From Alloclostridium intestinigallinarum (lineage in GTDB: Bacteria; Bacillota; Clostridia; Christensenellales; UBA3700), in assembly GCA_904393845.1 (NCBI GenBank), contig CAJFNB010000017.1:1-30946 (forward strand): DNA of 30,946 nucleotides, in the 5' to 3' direction. The notes under the pieces are model-generated. The model saw only the letters and a program-made list of their open reading frames with translations, was not told where the DNA came from and made no database searches. How positions within the stretch are numbered: the first letter of the stretch is position 1; the number at the start of each line of letters is the position of its first letter. Positions 25,001 through 30,946 of the stretch are shown here, in pieces. The position numbers and the translations under genes were made by a program.

Positions 25001-25131
25001 TCTCCCGCGCCGGAAATAAGGCGGACGGAATTGTATATACCGAAGGCGACGAGTACGGCGATTGCCGCAAACAAAACAAAATAGCGCGCCGTATGCTTTG
25101 CAAGATATCTGCGCTTTACCTCTTTATCCAT
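22030..25131 (-). CDS. Membrane protein with two RCK-like Rossmann modules and a RyR-like domain
   Basis: A 1033-residue protein. Hydrophobic segments lie at about 17-36, 47-71, 81-98 and 148-168. Between the third and fourth is FGEVFFAVLESVTLGGG (111-127), placed where a channel pore loop would be but without a canonical TVGYG filter. Two Rossmann-like modules follow: 189-232 (DVFIFNSITQETVLLAKD) and 634-690 with GFGDTAR (641-647) and VDVVDVN, then ALIIAMGDDERN (751-762), all typical of TrkA-N/RCK domains. Residues about 909-961 (HALALLEHRRWCRFMTCNGY, then MHGDICRYCDL) resemble the RyR domain of bacterial proteins. A ligand-gated channel or sensor at the membrane is inferred; no function is established. 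AAGGGGAT precedes the ATG. The vWA gene is just upstream, separated by a terminator. Confidence 0.75.
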   Translation of the reverse strand: MDKEVKRRYLAKHTARYFVLFAAIAVLVAFGIYNSVRLISGAGENAWLAAGYGLAAAGIFAVLYVGTVLAYTSCYSRVGRAGVIVFVMAAAIIVRFCVRFAYDYQVSDATFGEVFFAVLESVTLGGGANVEDVFRWHTLWQDTIAMNLYVWMPVYTALVIITVISFAIDYPMLCTVRTLGKKYSPRNKNTDVFIFNSITQETVLLAKDVAREYAQNKGADGRGKRALILFYGKDIEGFDKKNNLHRELQSNHFIYIAYNHGREMKLAKKYPGDEKARDSLIYEWSSAKNVHYFAFKSGQTAASSHYDFKSEDVNAADAFSELAGLKFRLQNGKVKNKALNAVYVYVLSENDVDYPTYDLRLKGITGKDYEIAGIPVELKVINEAERAAWNLKLDAEEYADDKNSPQMKKVMEIASNLKEVRKFIEGDFLPALIDGQGGDVIYDVAEAIFGNASGVDNMPFDTAVKIHIRKPDKECEKKITGIYAGSRYYCEEAARYLEDAFEKYRALVDAAAKVPLENGGTTVKKRVKRMFGGMSADDFFNLSAVTDYENKQSKQIEQLIKDGTYGSIRKTLYKNVIPRGGTFEDAKESFGSYIPEESDFIAAEENFLNAAAKFVYYVAADRLFEPSSEKMYEGRRILCIGFGDTARKTVKALYANNNSNMLVDVVDVNMSNLVGLLKRNHRGFYVVKAEENENELFGTPAPPQKEDLKKLYDYSNLLTLQFSERSGLDKEVTDYIDKVMLPTEHDVEYDALIIAMGDDERNIAFFRSFMTDLIQETIGEGKELSDIKIFIHLRERYNGYRLYWDEETEKKVWLKDGGEKSDTIADRVKVIPFGYKENVFKYDEIIRDDEARAQHNAYKNITGGSKKWFQLGIFNKWSSKVSKNMYKLYQEAFVNAENSGVNADKELTYYRHALALLEHRRWCRFMTCNGYVRLKKRPAGDKDVVKNRYRMHGDICRYCDLGADRLFNEANFTAYMDIAQAKAAEIQCGDVSRLDESYRGAVGLILKANDSGKAADSRSKNKKWRFCRDKRKG

Positions 25132-25153
25132 AGTATCCCCTTGTCATTGCGGT

Positions 25154-25181
25154 AAAAAAAGCCGCCGAAAGGCGGCTTTTT
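25154..25181. terminator. Strong terminator between the vWA and RyR-domain genes
   Basis: On the minus strand GCCGCC, TTTC loop, GGCGGC and seven T. The stem lies within 30 bases of the RyR-gene start and directly after the vWA stop. No promoter fits in the 55-base gap, so the downstream gene is probably expressed by read-through. The plus strand also ends in five T. Confidence 0.85.
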
Positions 25182-25187
25182 CAAGCG

Positions 25188-25832
25188 TTATAATAATCCG
25201 AGTACTTCAAACATATCGGAAAGCCCTATGTCGTTGAGATTTCCCGACTTTGCCGCAGGCTTGAATATCGTCTTATCCAACTCTCCTGCAAGGCGGCTGT
25301 AAGCGGTGTTTTCAGGCGCGACTATGACGAGTTTCTTCCCTTTCTGCGTAAGGCGCGAAGGGGCTTTGCCCGACCAGACGTCTTTCAGTCCCTGTTCGTC
25401 CACCATATCTTCGGGGTAACCTTCGCACCCCCTGCGCTCGCCGAGTCCGACCGCGTCTGCGTCGGTGAAGAAGAATATGGTCTGCGTGCCCGCGCCTTCG
25501 GCAAACTCGGATTTCATGGCGTAATAGATGGCTTCCAGCCCGTTTTCGGGAGAATCGCCGCCTCCGCCCGCTTCTATGTAAAGCATTTCGTGGTTGAGTT
25601 TTTCCTCTTCCTCGGGAATTTTGTAAAAACCGCTCTGCTTTATCGCGGCGGCGCCCTCGCTGCCGTAATCGCGGAAGATGATAAATTTATATCTCACGTC
25701 CGCTCCGCCGTCTTTTTCCGCGATTTTTTCAATCTGCTTAGTAAATTCGGGCAAAAATTCCCTTCTGAATCTGTCTATAAACACGCCCATGGTGGCGGTT
25801 GCGTCCAACACGAATACTATATCCGCATTCAT
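25188..25832 (-). CDS. Stand-alone von Willebrand factor A protein
   Basis: A 214-residue cytosolic vWA domain. The MIDAS metal site is FVLDATATM (D10, T12, T14, a D-x-T-x-T variant of DxSxS), with the conserved GGGGDSPENGLEAIYYAM loop and helix and FFFTDADAVG, which supplies a further acidic ligand. Free vWA proteins act as metal-dependent adaptors that assemble other proteins, often with ATPases or in conflict and stress systems such as TerY. Here the partner by context is the membrane RCK-RyR protein downstream. AAGGAGG lies 12 bases before ATG 25832, slightly long. Its promoter is a perfect consensus. Confidence 0.85.
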   Translation of the reverse strand: MNADIVFVLDATATMGVFIDRFRREFLPEFTKQIEKIAEKDGGADVRYKFIIFRDYGSEGAAAIKQSGFYKIPEEEEKLNHEMLYIEAGGGGDSPENGLEAIYYAMKSEFAEGAGTQTIFFFTDADAVGLGERRGCEGYPEDMVDEQGLKDVWSGKAPSRLTQKGKKLVIVAPENTAYSRLAGELDKTIFKPAAKSGNLNDIGLSDMFEVLGLL

Positions 25833-25860
25833 TGCAATAACTGTCCTCCTTATACCATAT

Positions 25861-25900
25861 AGATATATCTAATTATATCACCGCGCGCGCATACTGTCAA
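25861..25900 (-). promoter_or_regulatory. Consensus promoter of the vWA gene with a palindrome at the start
   Basis: On the minus strand TTGACA, 17 bases, TATAAT (plus-strand 25872-25877). The expected start of transcription falls in AGATATATCT (25861-25870), a perfect 10-base palindrome that could be an operator for the adjacent XRE protein. The consensus strength plus palindrome suggests repression; the palindrome is AT-rich and could be chance. Confidence 0.7.
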
Positions 25901-25907
25901 GACCGGG

Positions 25908-26279
25908 TTACTCCGGCTTCAGCGCCACGGAAGATGAACGGATAAAGTCGCCCATATCCAGCCCGCAGATAGTGCAAAGAGCCAGAATATGCTGCATATC
26001 GGGCGAAGTCCTGCCCGTTTCCCATGACGCCACCACGTGCTTGCTCTCGCCCAGCACCCTGCCGAGTTCTTCCTGCGAAACGGACGTTTCAAGCAGTTTT
26101 CCGCACCTTTCGCACTCCATATCCCTCGGACATATCTCCATGTCGGTATCGTATTCGGCGTCGTAAAACTGTTTGAAAAAACAGACGTATTTTCTCAGTC
26201 TGATATTGTTTTTGCGTAGCGCGGCTATTTCTGCGCCCATTTTGGAGTAATCCACGCTTAAAATTTTCACTATTTCCAT
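25908..26279 (-). CDS. XRE-like helix-turn-helix regulator with Cys motifs
   Basis: A 123-residue protein. The C-terminal part has a Cro/C1-type helix-turn-helix: SQEELGRVLGESKHVVASWETGRTSPD. The N-terminal half is helical (MGAEIAALRKNNIRLRKYV) and ends in CPRDMECERCG. A second CTIC lies after the helix-turn-helix, so metal binding is possible but unproven. It lies 76 bases upstream of the vWA gene on the same strand and may regulate that locus. The start codon has no ribosome binding site; TATAAT is exactly 6 bases upstream, which suggests a leaderless mRNA. Confidence 0.8.
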   Translation of the reverse strand: MEIVKILSVDYSKMGAEIAALRKNNIRLRKYVCFFKQFYDAEYDTDMEICPRDMECERCGKLLETSVSQEELGRVLGESKHVVASWETGRTSPDMQHILALCTICGLDMGDFIRSSSVALKPE

Positions 26280-26285
26280 AGCAAA

Positions 26286-26314
26286 ATTATATCACCGCCC
26301 GGCACTTCCGTCAA
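26286..26314 (-). promoter_or_regulatory. Promoter of the XRE-like gene, apparently leaderless
   Basis: Minus strand TTGACG, 17 bases, TATAAT (plus-strand 26286-26291), then TTTGCT and the ATG. It shares CGGTGATATAAT with the vWA promoter. Confidence 0.7.
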
Positions 26315-26344
26315 GATACATTTAATGTTTTTTTATAGTAAATA

Positions 26345-26367
26345 CCCCGGACGTCCGCCGTCCGGGG
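26345..26367 (-). terminator. Hairpin after the zinc/cadmium ATPase gene
   Basis: CCCCGGAC and GTCCGGGG form a perfect 8-base stem with a 7-base loop, 8 bases after the ATPase stop. The T-run is weak (TATTTAC), so termination may be partial. Confidence 0.45.
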
Positions 26368-26375
26368 CTTTGCGT

Positions 26376-28343
26376 TCAGGCATTACTTTGCTTTATCCGC
26401 TGTTTTTTACCCGCCGCACCTTTATCCGCGGCGTATTTGCCGTTCACGCGCATTGCGTTCAAGATGGCTATGACCGCCACTCCCACGTCGCCGAATACCG
26501 CCACCCACATATTGGTTATGCCCAGCGCGGAAAGTACGAGTATCGCAAGTTTTACGGCTATGGAAAACACTATGTTTTCCCTCACCACAGCCATTGTCTT
26601 GCGCGCTATCTTTTTGGACAAAGGCAGGCAGTTAAGGTCGTCGTGCATCAGGACTATGTCCGCCGCCTCTATAGCCGCGTCGCTGCCCACGCCGCCCATG
26701 GCTATGCCTATATCGGAACGCATGAGCACGGGCGCGTCGTTTATGCCGTCGCCTACGAAACACAGCGCCCCGCCTTTTTCTTTGGCGGCAAGCAGTTTTT
26801 CCACCTCGTCGACCTTGTTCTGCGGCAGAAGCTCCGCTTTGTAGTCCGTCACGTTCAACTCCGCCGCCACCGCGCCCGCAACCGCCGCGTTGTCGCCCGT
26901 CAGCATAACCGTCCTGCAACCCATGCCGGCAAGCGACTTAAGGGCGGAAGGCGCTTCGTCCTTTATCTCGTCGCGTATGAGTATGCTGCCCGCGAATACG
27001 CCGTTTTCCGCGACGTAAACCACCGTGCCCACTCCCGGATGGGGCGTGAATCCGACGTTGAGCCTTGCCATAAGTCTTTCGTTGCCGCAGCAGATACTGC
27101 TGCCCTGCTTTTCGGCGAGCACGCCTTCGCCCGCTATATTGGTAAGCGTGTAACCGCAGTCCGTATCGCCCTTATAGCTTTCGCATATAGATTTGGCGAT
27201 AGGGTGGGAAGAATCGCGCTCGGCTATTGCCGCAAGGCGCAGTATATTTTCCCTGCTTTCTGCGGGGAGCACCTCCGCCACCGCGAAATTGCCTTTCGTC
27301 AAAGTGCCCGTTTTGTCGAACACGAACGTATCCGCCTTATTGAACTTTTCCAGGTAATTGGAGCCTTTAACCAGTATCCCATAGCGAGAAGCGGCGCCGA
27401 TTCCCGCAAAGAAGGAAAGCGGAATGGATATGACCAGCGCGCAGGGGCAGGAAACGACCAGAAAGCTGAGCGCGCGGTATATCCACGTGGACCACCCGCC
27501 CGTAACCGCGCCGGGAATTACCGCGAGCAAAAGCGCGACTATGACCACTGTCGGCGTGTAGTATTTTGCAAACTTGGTTATGAAGTTTTCCGCCTTTGAC
27601 TTTTGCTCGGAAGCGTTCTCCACAAGTTCCAGAATTTTGGAAACGGTAGAGTCGTAAAACTCCTTTTCCACGCGTATATCCAGCTGTGAAGAAGTGTTCA
27701 CGCTGCCGGAGATGACCGCGTCGCCCTCTTTGACTTCCCTGGGCAGCGATTCGCCCGTGAGCGCCCTCGTATCGAGCGCGGACGCGCCCTTTACAACCAC
27801 GCCGTCCAGCGGCACTTTTTCACCGGGGTTTACACGGATGATATCGCCCTTCTTTACCTCTGAAGGGTCTACTTTTTCGGCTGTATCGCCGCTGAGCAGA
27901 TTGGCGTAATCGGGACGTATATCCATAAGGGCGGATATGGATTTCCTCGATTTTCCCGCCGCATAGTCCTGGAAAAACTCGCCCACCTGGTAGAACAGCA
28001 GCACCGCGCACGCTTCGTCGAATCCCTCGATTTCCATACCTGAAACCCCGCGGTATATCGCCAGGGCAAACGCGCCTACGGTGGCTATGCACATAAGAAA
28101 GTTTTCGTCGAACACCTGCCCGTGCGCAATGTTTCTCACCGCGCGCCAAAGCACGTCGTAACCTATCGCCAGATATACCGCCAGATAGAGCAGAAACGGC
28201 AGTACCCAGTTAGCTTTTCCCGGTATGACGCCGCCCAGTCCGACGGTCTTATCCACGACGAATATGACCGCAAACGCCGCAAGCGAAAGAATGATTCTTA
28301 CCAGGTTACGCTTCTGCCTTCCCGAAAGAGTCGATTTTTTCAT
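26376..28343 (-). CDS. Zn/Cd-type P1B ATPase lacking an N-terminal HMA domain
   Basis: A 655-residue heavy-metal P-type ATPase. TGES is in the actuator domain, CPC at 299-301 (SCPCALVISIP), the phosphorylated Asp at 343 (DKTGT), SSHPIA in the nucleotide domain and GDGINDAPVL in the hinge. CPCALVISIP with the last-helix segment FGDVGVAVIAILNAMR is the pattern of the P1B-2 class (ZntA/CadA), which pumps Zn2+, Cd2+ and Pb2+ out of the cell. The usual N-terminal HMA domain is absent and is encoded by the separate gene 16 bases upstream. ATG 28343 is chosen because AAGGGGTGG precedes it; the frame upstream overlaps the HMA gene. Confidence 0.92.
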   Translation of the reverse strand: MKKSTLSGRQKRNLVRIILSLAAFAVIFVVDKTVGLGGVIPGKANWVLPFLLYLAVYLAIGYDVLWRAVRNIAHGQVFDENFLMCIATVGAFALAIYRGVSGMEIEGFDEACAVLLFYQVGEFFQDYAAGKSRKSISALMDIRPDYANLLSGDTAEKVDPSEVKKGDIIRVNPGEKVPLDGVVVKGASALDTRALTGESLPREVKEGDAVISGSVNTSSQLDIRVEKEFYDSTVSKILELVENASEQKSKAENFITKFAKYYTPTVVIVALLLAVIPGAVTGGWSTWIYRALSFLVVSCPCALVISIPLSFFAGIGAASRYGILVKGSNYLEKFNKADTFVFDKTGTLTKGNFAVAEVLPAESRENILRLAAIAERDSSHPIAKSICESYKGDTDCGYTLTNIAGEGVLAEKQGSSICCGNERLMARLNVGFTPHPGVGTVVYVAENGVFAGSILIRDEIKDEAPSALKSLAGMGCRTVMLTGDNAAVAGAVAAELNVTDYKAELLPQNKVDEVEKLLAAKEKGGALCFVGDGINDAPVLMRSDIGIAMGGVGSDAAIEAADIVLMHDDLNCLPLSKKIARKTMAVVRENIVFSIAVKLAILVLSALGITNMWVAVFGDVGVAVIAILNAMRVNGKYAADKGAAGKKQRIKQSNA

Positions 28344-28359
28344 GACGCCACCCCTTTGC

Positions 28360-28578
28360 CTAGCGGATAATCCGGCAATCAGGCTCCACTTTCCTGCACT
28401 TTCTGACCACTTCGTCCATAACTTCTTCAAAGCGGTCGTCGTCCGCCTCGATAGCCATGCGCTGCGCCATGAAACTTATGCTCACGCTCCGCACGCCGTC
28501 GATTTTGGCAACGCTGCGCTCCATTTTGGCGGCGCAGTTCGCACAGTCCAGATCTTCCAGTTTGTACACCTTTTTCAT
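28360..28578 (-). CDS. Free-standing HMA metal-binding protein
   Basis: A 72-residue ferredoxin-like HMA domain with the metal motif LEDLDCANCAAK (C12, C15), followed by MERSVAKIDGVRSVSISFMAQRM as in MerP and CopZ-like domains. The DCxxC form, with Asp before the first Cys, is typical of zinc/cadmium rather than copper domains. It probably delivers metal to, or regulates, the ATPase encoded just downstream. GGGGAG precedes ATG 28578; the longer frame to 28647 has no such site. Confidence 0.9.
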   Translation of the reverse strand: MKKVYKLEDLDCANCAAKMERSVAKIDGVRSVSISFMAQRMAIEADDDRFEEVMDEVVRKCRKVEPDCRIIR

Positions 28579-28682
28579 TTTTACTCCCCGCCGCTCCCTT
28601 TCCGGAATACGGCTTTCGGAATATATATTTGCCGCAACGCGGCACATTCCCTGTTTTGACGCCCTTATTATACGGGCTGTTT

Positions 28683-29036
28683 TCAGTCTTCCTCCCCGTC
28701 CGCTTCGGAAACGTGCGCCAGACCGTACTCCATTATCTTTACCACGTGGTAGTCGTCCAGCGAATACGTTATCACGTTGCCCGATTTTATGCGTTTGACC
28801 AGCTTTGCCGAGCGCAGTACCCTGAGCTGGTGGGACACGGAAGAATCGGACATACCCAGCAATTCGGCTATCTCGCTCACGCGCAGATTGGCGTGCGACA
28901 GACAGTTCATTATCTTAGTGCGCGTGGAATCGCCGAACATCTTGAACAGGTCGGCGACGTCGTAAAGCACGTCCTCGGGGGGAAGATTTTTCCTCACCTC
29001 GTCGAGTTTGTCGTATGTGTTCTTGCCGTCAGCCAT
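28683..29036 (-). CDS. SmtB/CzrA-type ArsR-family metal sensor
   Basis: A 117-residue winged-helix repressor. LRVSEIAELLGMSDSSVSHQLRVLRSAKLV (51-80) is the helix-turn-helix. The C-terminal helix carries D95-x-H97-x10-H108-x2-E111, exactly the alpha-5 zinc site of SmtB; the CadC/ArsR cysteine motif ELCVCDL is not present. It should bind the operator without metal and release it with Zn2+ (or Co2+/Cd2+). GGAGGTG precedes ATG 29036. Downstream on the same strand are the HMA and ATPase genes it presumably controls. Confidence 0.92.
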   Translation of the reverse strand: MADGKNTYDKLDEVRKNLPPEDVLYDVADLFKMFGDSTRTKIMNCLSHANLRVSEIAELLGMSDSSVSHQLRVLRSAKLVKRIKSGNVITYSLDDYHVVKIMEYGLAHVSEADGEED

Positions 29037-29063
29037 GGGGCACCTCCGATAAAGTATCTTGTA

Positions 29064-29098
29064 ATTGAGTGATTGAACAATTGAACAATTATTCAATT
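29064..29098. promoter_or_regulatory. ArsR-type operator with phased ATTGA half-sites
   Basis: ATTGA begins at 29064, 29072 and 29080, each 8 bases apart, and the last pairs with TCAAT (29093-29097) as ATTGA-N8-TCAAT. The extended dyad AATTGAACAATTATTCAATT (29079-29098) resembles SmtB/CzrA operators and covers the first transcribed bases of the operon. Confidence 0.7.
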
Positions 29099-29108
29099 AC
29101 TTTACTAT

Positions 29109-29137
29109 ATTATATGCCCGTAAAAGGGATATGTCAA
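29109..29137 (-). promoter_or_regulatory. Consensus promoter of the zinc/cadmium export operon
   Basis: Minus strand TTGACA, 17 bases, TATAAT (plus-strand 29109-29114). Start expected near 29102, directly before the operator. Confidence 0.85.
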
Positions 29138-29167
29138 TACTTTTCAGCAAAAAAATATGAAAAAATG

Positions 29168-29199
29168 TGCGGTTTTTCCGCATCTTGATTTTCAAGATG
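29168..29199. repeat. Two overlapping hairpins upstream of the metal operon
   Basis: TGCGG/CCGCA (29168-29182) and CATCTTGA/TCAAGATG (29181-29199) share two bases, so only one can form fully. On the minus strand the first is followed by CATTTTTTC and may act as a terminator that shields the operon from upstream transcription. Confidence 0.5.
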
Positions 29200-29221
29200 G
29201 ATATTATACGCAATTCAGTCG

Positions 29222-29239
29222 ATTGAGCGGTTGTTCAAT
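29222..29239. promoter_or_regulatory. Second ATTGA-N8-TCAAT site
   Basis: ATTGAGCGGTTGTTCAAT has the same outer half-sites and spacing as the operator at 29080-29097 and lies about 85 bases upstream of the -35 box. Confidence 0.5.
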
Positions 29240-29302
29240 ACGCCGGACGTTTTCCGTATGATACCGTGTTTCGGAAATTAACGCAAAGCAAAGCGGATAT
29301 AT

Positions 29303-29342
29303 AAAAAGAACGGCGGCATTGCGCCGCCGCCAGTTTTTTTTT
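29303..29342. terminator. Terminator of the small lipoprotein gene
   Basis: CGGCGGC (29311-29317), a five-base loop and GCCGCCG (29323-29329). The minus strand continues TTCTTTTTAT; the plus strand continues CCAG and nine T. Confidence 0.7.
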
Positions 29343-29351
29343 CGTGCTATG

Positions 29352-29861
29352 TCAGGAAAGTATTATACGCACCGTGTAACCGTTTACGGTATATGTTATG
29401 GTATAGCCCGAAAGTATATCGGTCGTCAGGTTCGCGCTTATCGACGCCGTTGCGCCGTCCGCGTTCACGCCCAGCCATTCGGACGTATTTTTCAGCGTGC
29501 CCGTAAGCACGGCGTCGCCCGTGACGGAATCGTAAGTAAGGGTGTACCCTTCTTCCAGATCGGCGCGCGTAAGCATAACTCCGCCGGTCGCCTCCCCTAT
29601 CAGGGCGGCGGGATCTATGTCCAGACCGTAGGGATTGGACACCGCGGACGTGACTGAATTATAGGTATATATCGTCTCTCCGCCCGACGATACGCGCAGT
29701 TCGACGTTCGTCGCGCCCGCCGCCAGCTCCGCCACTTGTTCGAAAACGCTTTTTTCCTGCAACTGCAGCGTAGTGCACGCCGCGGCGGCAATCACGCTTG
29801 CCGCCATTATCAGGCATACGGCGGTTACCAGAATTTTACGCCTGTTCGCTGTCTTCTTCAT
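29352..29861 (-). CDS. Small predicted lipoprotein, unrecognised
   Basis: A 169-residue protein with a signal peptide (MKKTANRRKILVTAVCLIM) and a lipobox-like AAAAC. The remainder is Thr-, Ser- and Gly-rich and looks beta-stranded, with no family I recognise. GGAGGAG precedes ATG 29861, which lies inside the end of the upstream surface-protein gene (26-base overlap), so the two genes are co-transcribed and likely act together at the cell surface. A hairpin terminator follows. Confidence 0.8.
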   Translation of the reverse strand: MKKTANRRKILVTAVCLIMAASVIAAAACTTLQLQEKSVFEQVAELAAGATNVELRVSSGGETIYTYNSVTSAVSNPYGLDIDPAALIGEATGGVMLTRADLEEGYTLTYDSVTGDAVLTGTLKNTSEWLGVNADGATASISANLTTDILSGYTITYTVNGYTVRIILS

Positions 29862-30946
29862 AGTTCTCCTCCACTGTCGCATTCTTTTTATTCTTGACTA
29901 TGCGCGCCGCGGCAATGCCGATATAGACGGCAAGTCCCGCCGCAAGCACGGCAAACACTGCCGCAAGCGCAATTTCGTAAGTCGCCGCGCCCATCAGGAA
30001 CAGCGCCGCGCCGAGAGCCTTTTTGCCGTTACCGCCCTTTTTATCCTTTCTCAGCCTGACGGTGAGCAGGGCGACCACGACGAGTTCTATCGCTATCAGA
30101 ACCGCAAGCGTGATCACCAGCCAGAGCAGGCTTCCTCCGTTTTGCGAAGGTTCTGAAGGCACTCCGCTGCCGGATATAAGCGCTCCCGCGGTGCCGAACG
30201 CGTCCTGTACGGCGCTTTGCGCCTGCGACTTCAACGCGTCCGCCTGCGAGCTGTACGCGCTCACCTTGCTGTCGAACGTATCGGACTTTTCTCCCGCAAG
30301 GGCAAGCCCTGCAAGACTGCTCATTCCGCTCCAGCTGTCCATATCGGAGAACGTAAGGTCGTCCGGAAGCGAATCTATGTTTTCTTCAAGCGCGTCGTAG
30401 GTAAGCGTGACTTCCTGCGTTACGGTGGCTTCGCCCGTAATATTGCCCGTCTGTGCGTAACGGAAAATTATGCTCGTCTTTTCTTCAAGCGCCAGCGTTA
30501 TCACGCCGCTTTGGGGAAGCGTCGCCCACGTAGCTCCGCCGTCAAGCGAGTATTCCACGCCGGAATTGCCGCCCTCGACGGTCACCGTTGCGCCGCTGCC
30601 CGTTCTTTCTATACTCTGTATGACGGGCGAGGGATTTGCCTTTTCCACCGTAAACGTCACGCTGCCGCTGCCGCTGTAATTCGCGGAAGCAAAGGTTGCC
30701 GTAACCGTGTACGTTCCCGCATTCACGATGCTGTCCACGGTTGCGCCCTGCGCGTCGGTCACGGTGATGACAAGCCCTGCGCCGCTCACGTCGTCGAACA
30801 GGCTTTCAAGGTTTTGGACGGCCTGTCCGTCGTATACTTTCGAGGTGGCAGCCCCTTCCGCCGCGGGAATATCCGCCGCCTTGGGCACTATTTCGAAATT
30901 GAGGCTTACCGGCGCTATCACGTCGTAATTGTCCCCGTTTTCGACG
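29836..30946 (-). CDS. C-terminal part of an MBG/Ig-like surface protein
   Basis: The frame is open to the right window edge, so the N-terminus is missing. The visible 369 or so residues contain an MBG-type repeat (SKVYDGQAVQNLESLF through NAGTYTVTATFASANYSGSG and VTFTVEKA), a second Ig-like repeat (GVEYSLDGGATWATLP), a helical stretch rich in Ser, Ala and Gln, and two C-terminal membrane helices (LLWLVITLAVLIAIELVVVAL, and another after a KDKKGGNGKK loop). It ends in an acidic cytosolic tail. A large adhesin-like or cell-wall-associated protein is likely. Function unknown. Confidence 0.8.
   Translation of the reverse strand, partial: VENGDNYDVIAPVSLNFEIVPKAADIPAAEGAATSKVYDGQAVQNLESLFDDVSGAGLVITVTDAQGATVDSIVNAGTYTVTATFASANYSGSGSVTFTVEKANPSPVIQSIERTGSGATVTVEGGNSGVEYSLDGGATWATLPQSGVITLALEEKTSIIFRYAQTGNITGEATVTQEVTLTYDALEENIDSLPDDLTFSDMDSWSGMSSLAGLALAGEKSDTFDSKVSAYSSQADALKSQAQSAVQDAFGTAGALISGSGVPSEPSQNGGSLLWLVITLAVLIAIELVVVALLTVRLRKDKKGGNGKKALGAALFLMGAATYEIALAAVFAVLAAGLAVYIGIAAARIVKNKKNATVEENYEEDSEQA

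Noticed and set aside
26325..27599. Long plus-strand frame opposite the P-type ATPase
   Set aside because: Arises from the GC-rich codon pattern of the ATPase; rich in His, Tyr and Arg with no domain.

Overview
The window looks like chromosomal DNA of a Clostridia-type member of the Bacillota, probably an uncultivated gut lineage. The evidence is strong AGGAGG-type ribosome binding sites, sigma-A promoters with 17-base spacers, tRNA genes that encode their own CCA ends, and Firmicutes-style families (YdbC/PC4, Cdd1, S41 lipoprotein, SmtB/ArsR, MBG-type surface protein). Most genes have balanced to GC-rich codon use. Three patches are clearly more AT-rich and look acquired: the left edge (DUF262 gene), the Pycsar pair at 5.9-7.1 kb, and a GIY-YIG gene next to the tRNA cluster.

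Layout. 1-5.0 kb (minus strand): a partial DUF262/GmrSD-like gene follows a Cas4-like DUF2779 nuclease gene broken by a frameshift; then a PrpE/ApaH-like phosphatase and a soluble FtsH-like AAA+ protease. 5.0-7.4 kb: a two-gene Pycsar anti-phage cassette (pyrimidine cyclase plus membrane effector) with its own promoter, bracketed by three copies of a ~171-base structured repeat that carries an intrinsic terminator inside a perfect 18-base inverted repeat. 7.4-9.3 kb (minus): a Cdd1-DUF3795 protein, a methyltransferase and a GNAT acetyltransferase. 9.4-12.8 kb (plus): nitroreductase, cytidylate-kinase-like protein, and a MarR-MATE efflux operon with a palindromic operator at the transcription start. 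12.9-13.9 kb: nine tRNA genes. 13.95-14.45 kb: a membrane-anchored GIY-YIG protein. 14.6-20.4 kb (minus): a DMT-transporter remnant, an AlkD-like protein coupled to a large transglutaminase-like lipoprotein, a YdbC protein and a membrane metallophosphoesterase. 20.6-21.9 kb (plus): an S41 protease lipoprotein.

22.0-26.3 kb (minus) holds the best candidate for an undescribed system: an XRE-type regulator, a free von Willebrand A protein, and a 1033-residue protein with four membrane segments, two Rossmann/TrkA-N-like (RCK) modules and a C-terminal RyR-like domain. A strong intrinsic terminator sits between the last two genes. 26.4-29.1 kb is a zinc/cadmium export operon: an SmtB-type sensor, a free-standing HMA metallochaperone and a P1B-2 ATPase that lacks its own HMA domain. 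29.35-30.95 kb holds a small lipoprotein and the C-terminal part of an MBG/Ig-like membrane-anchored surface protein cut by the window edge.

A recurring regulatory theme is apparent leaderless transcription. Three genes (starts at 3604, 18330 and 26279, minus strand) have a TATAAT box exactly 6 bases before the start codon and no ribosome binding site; a fourth (20627, plus) is similar. All functional calls come from reading motifs in the sequence; no database search was run.
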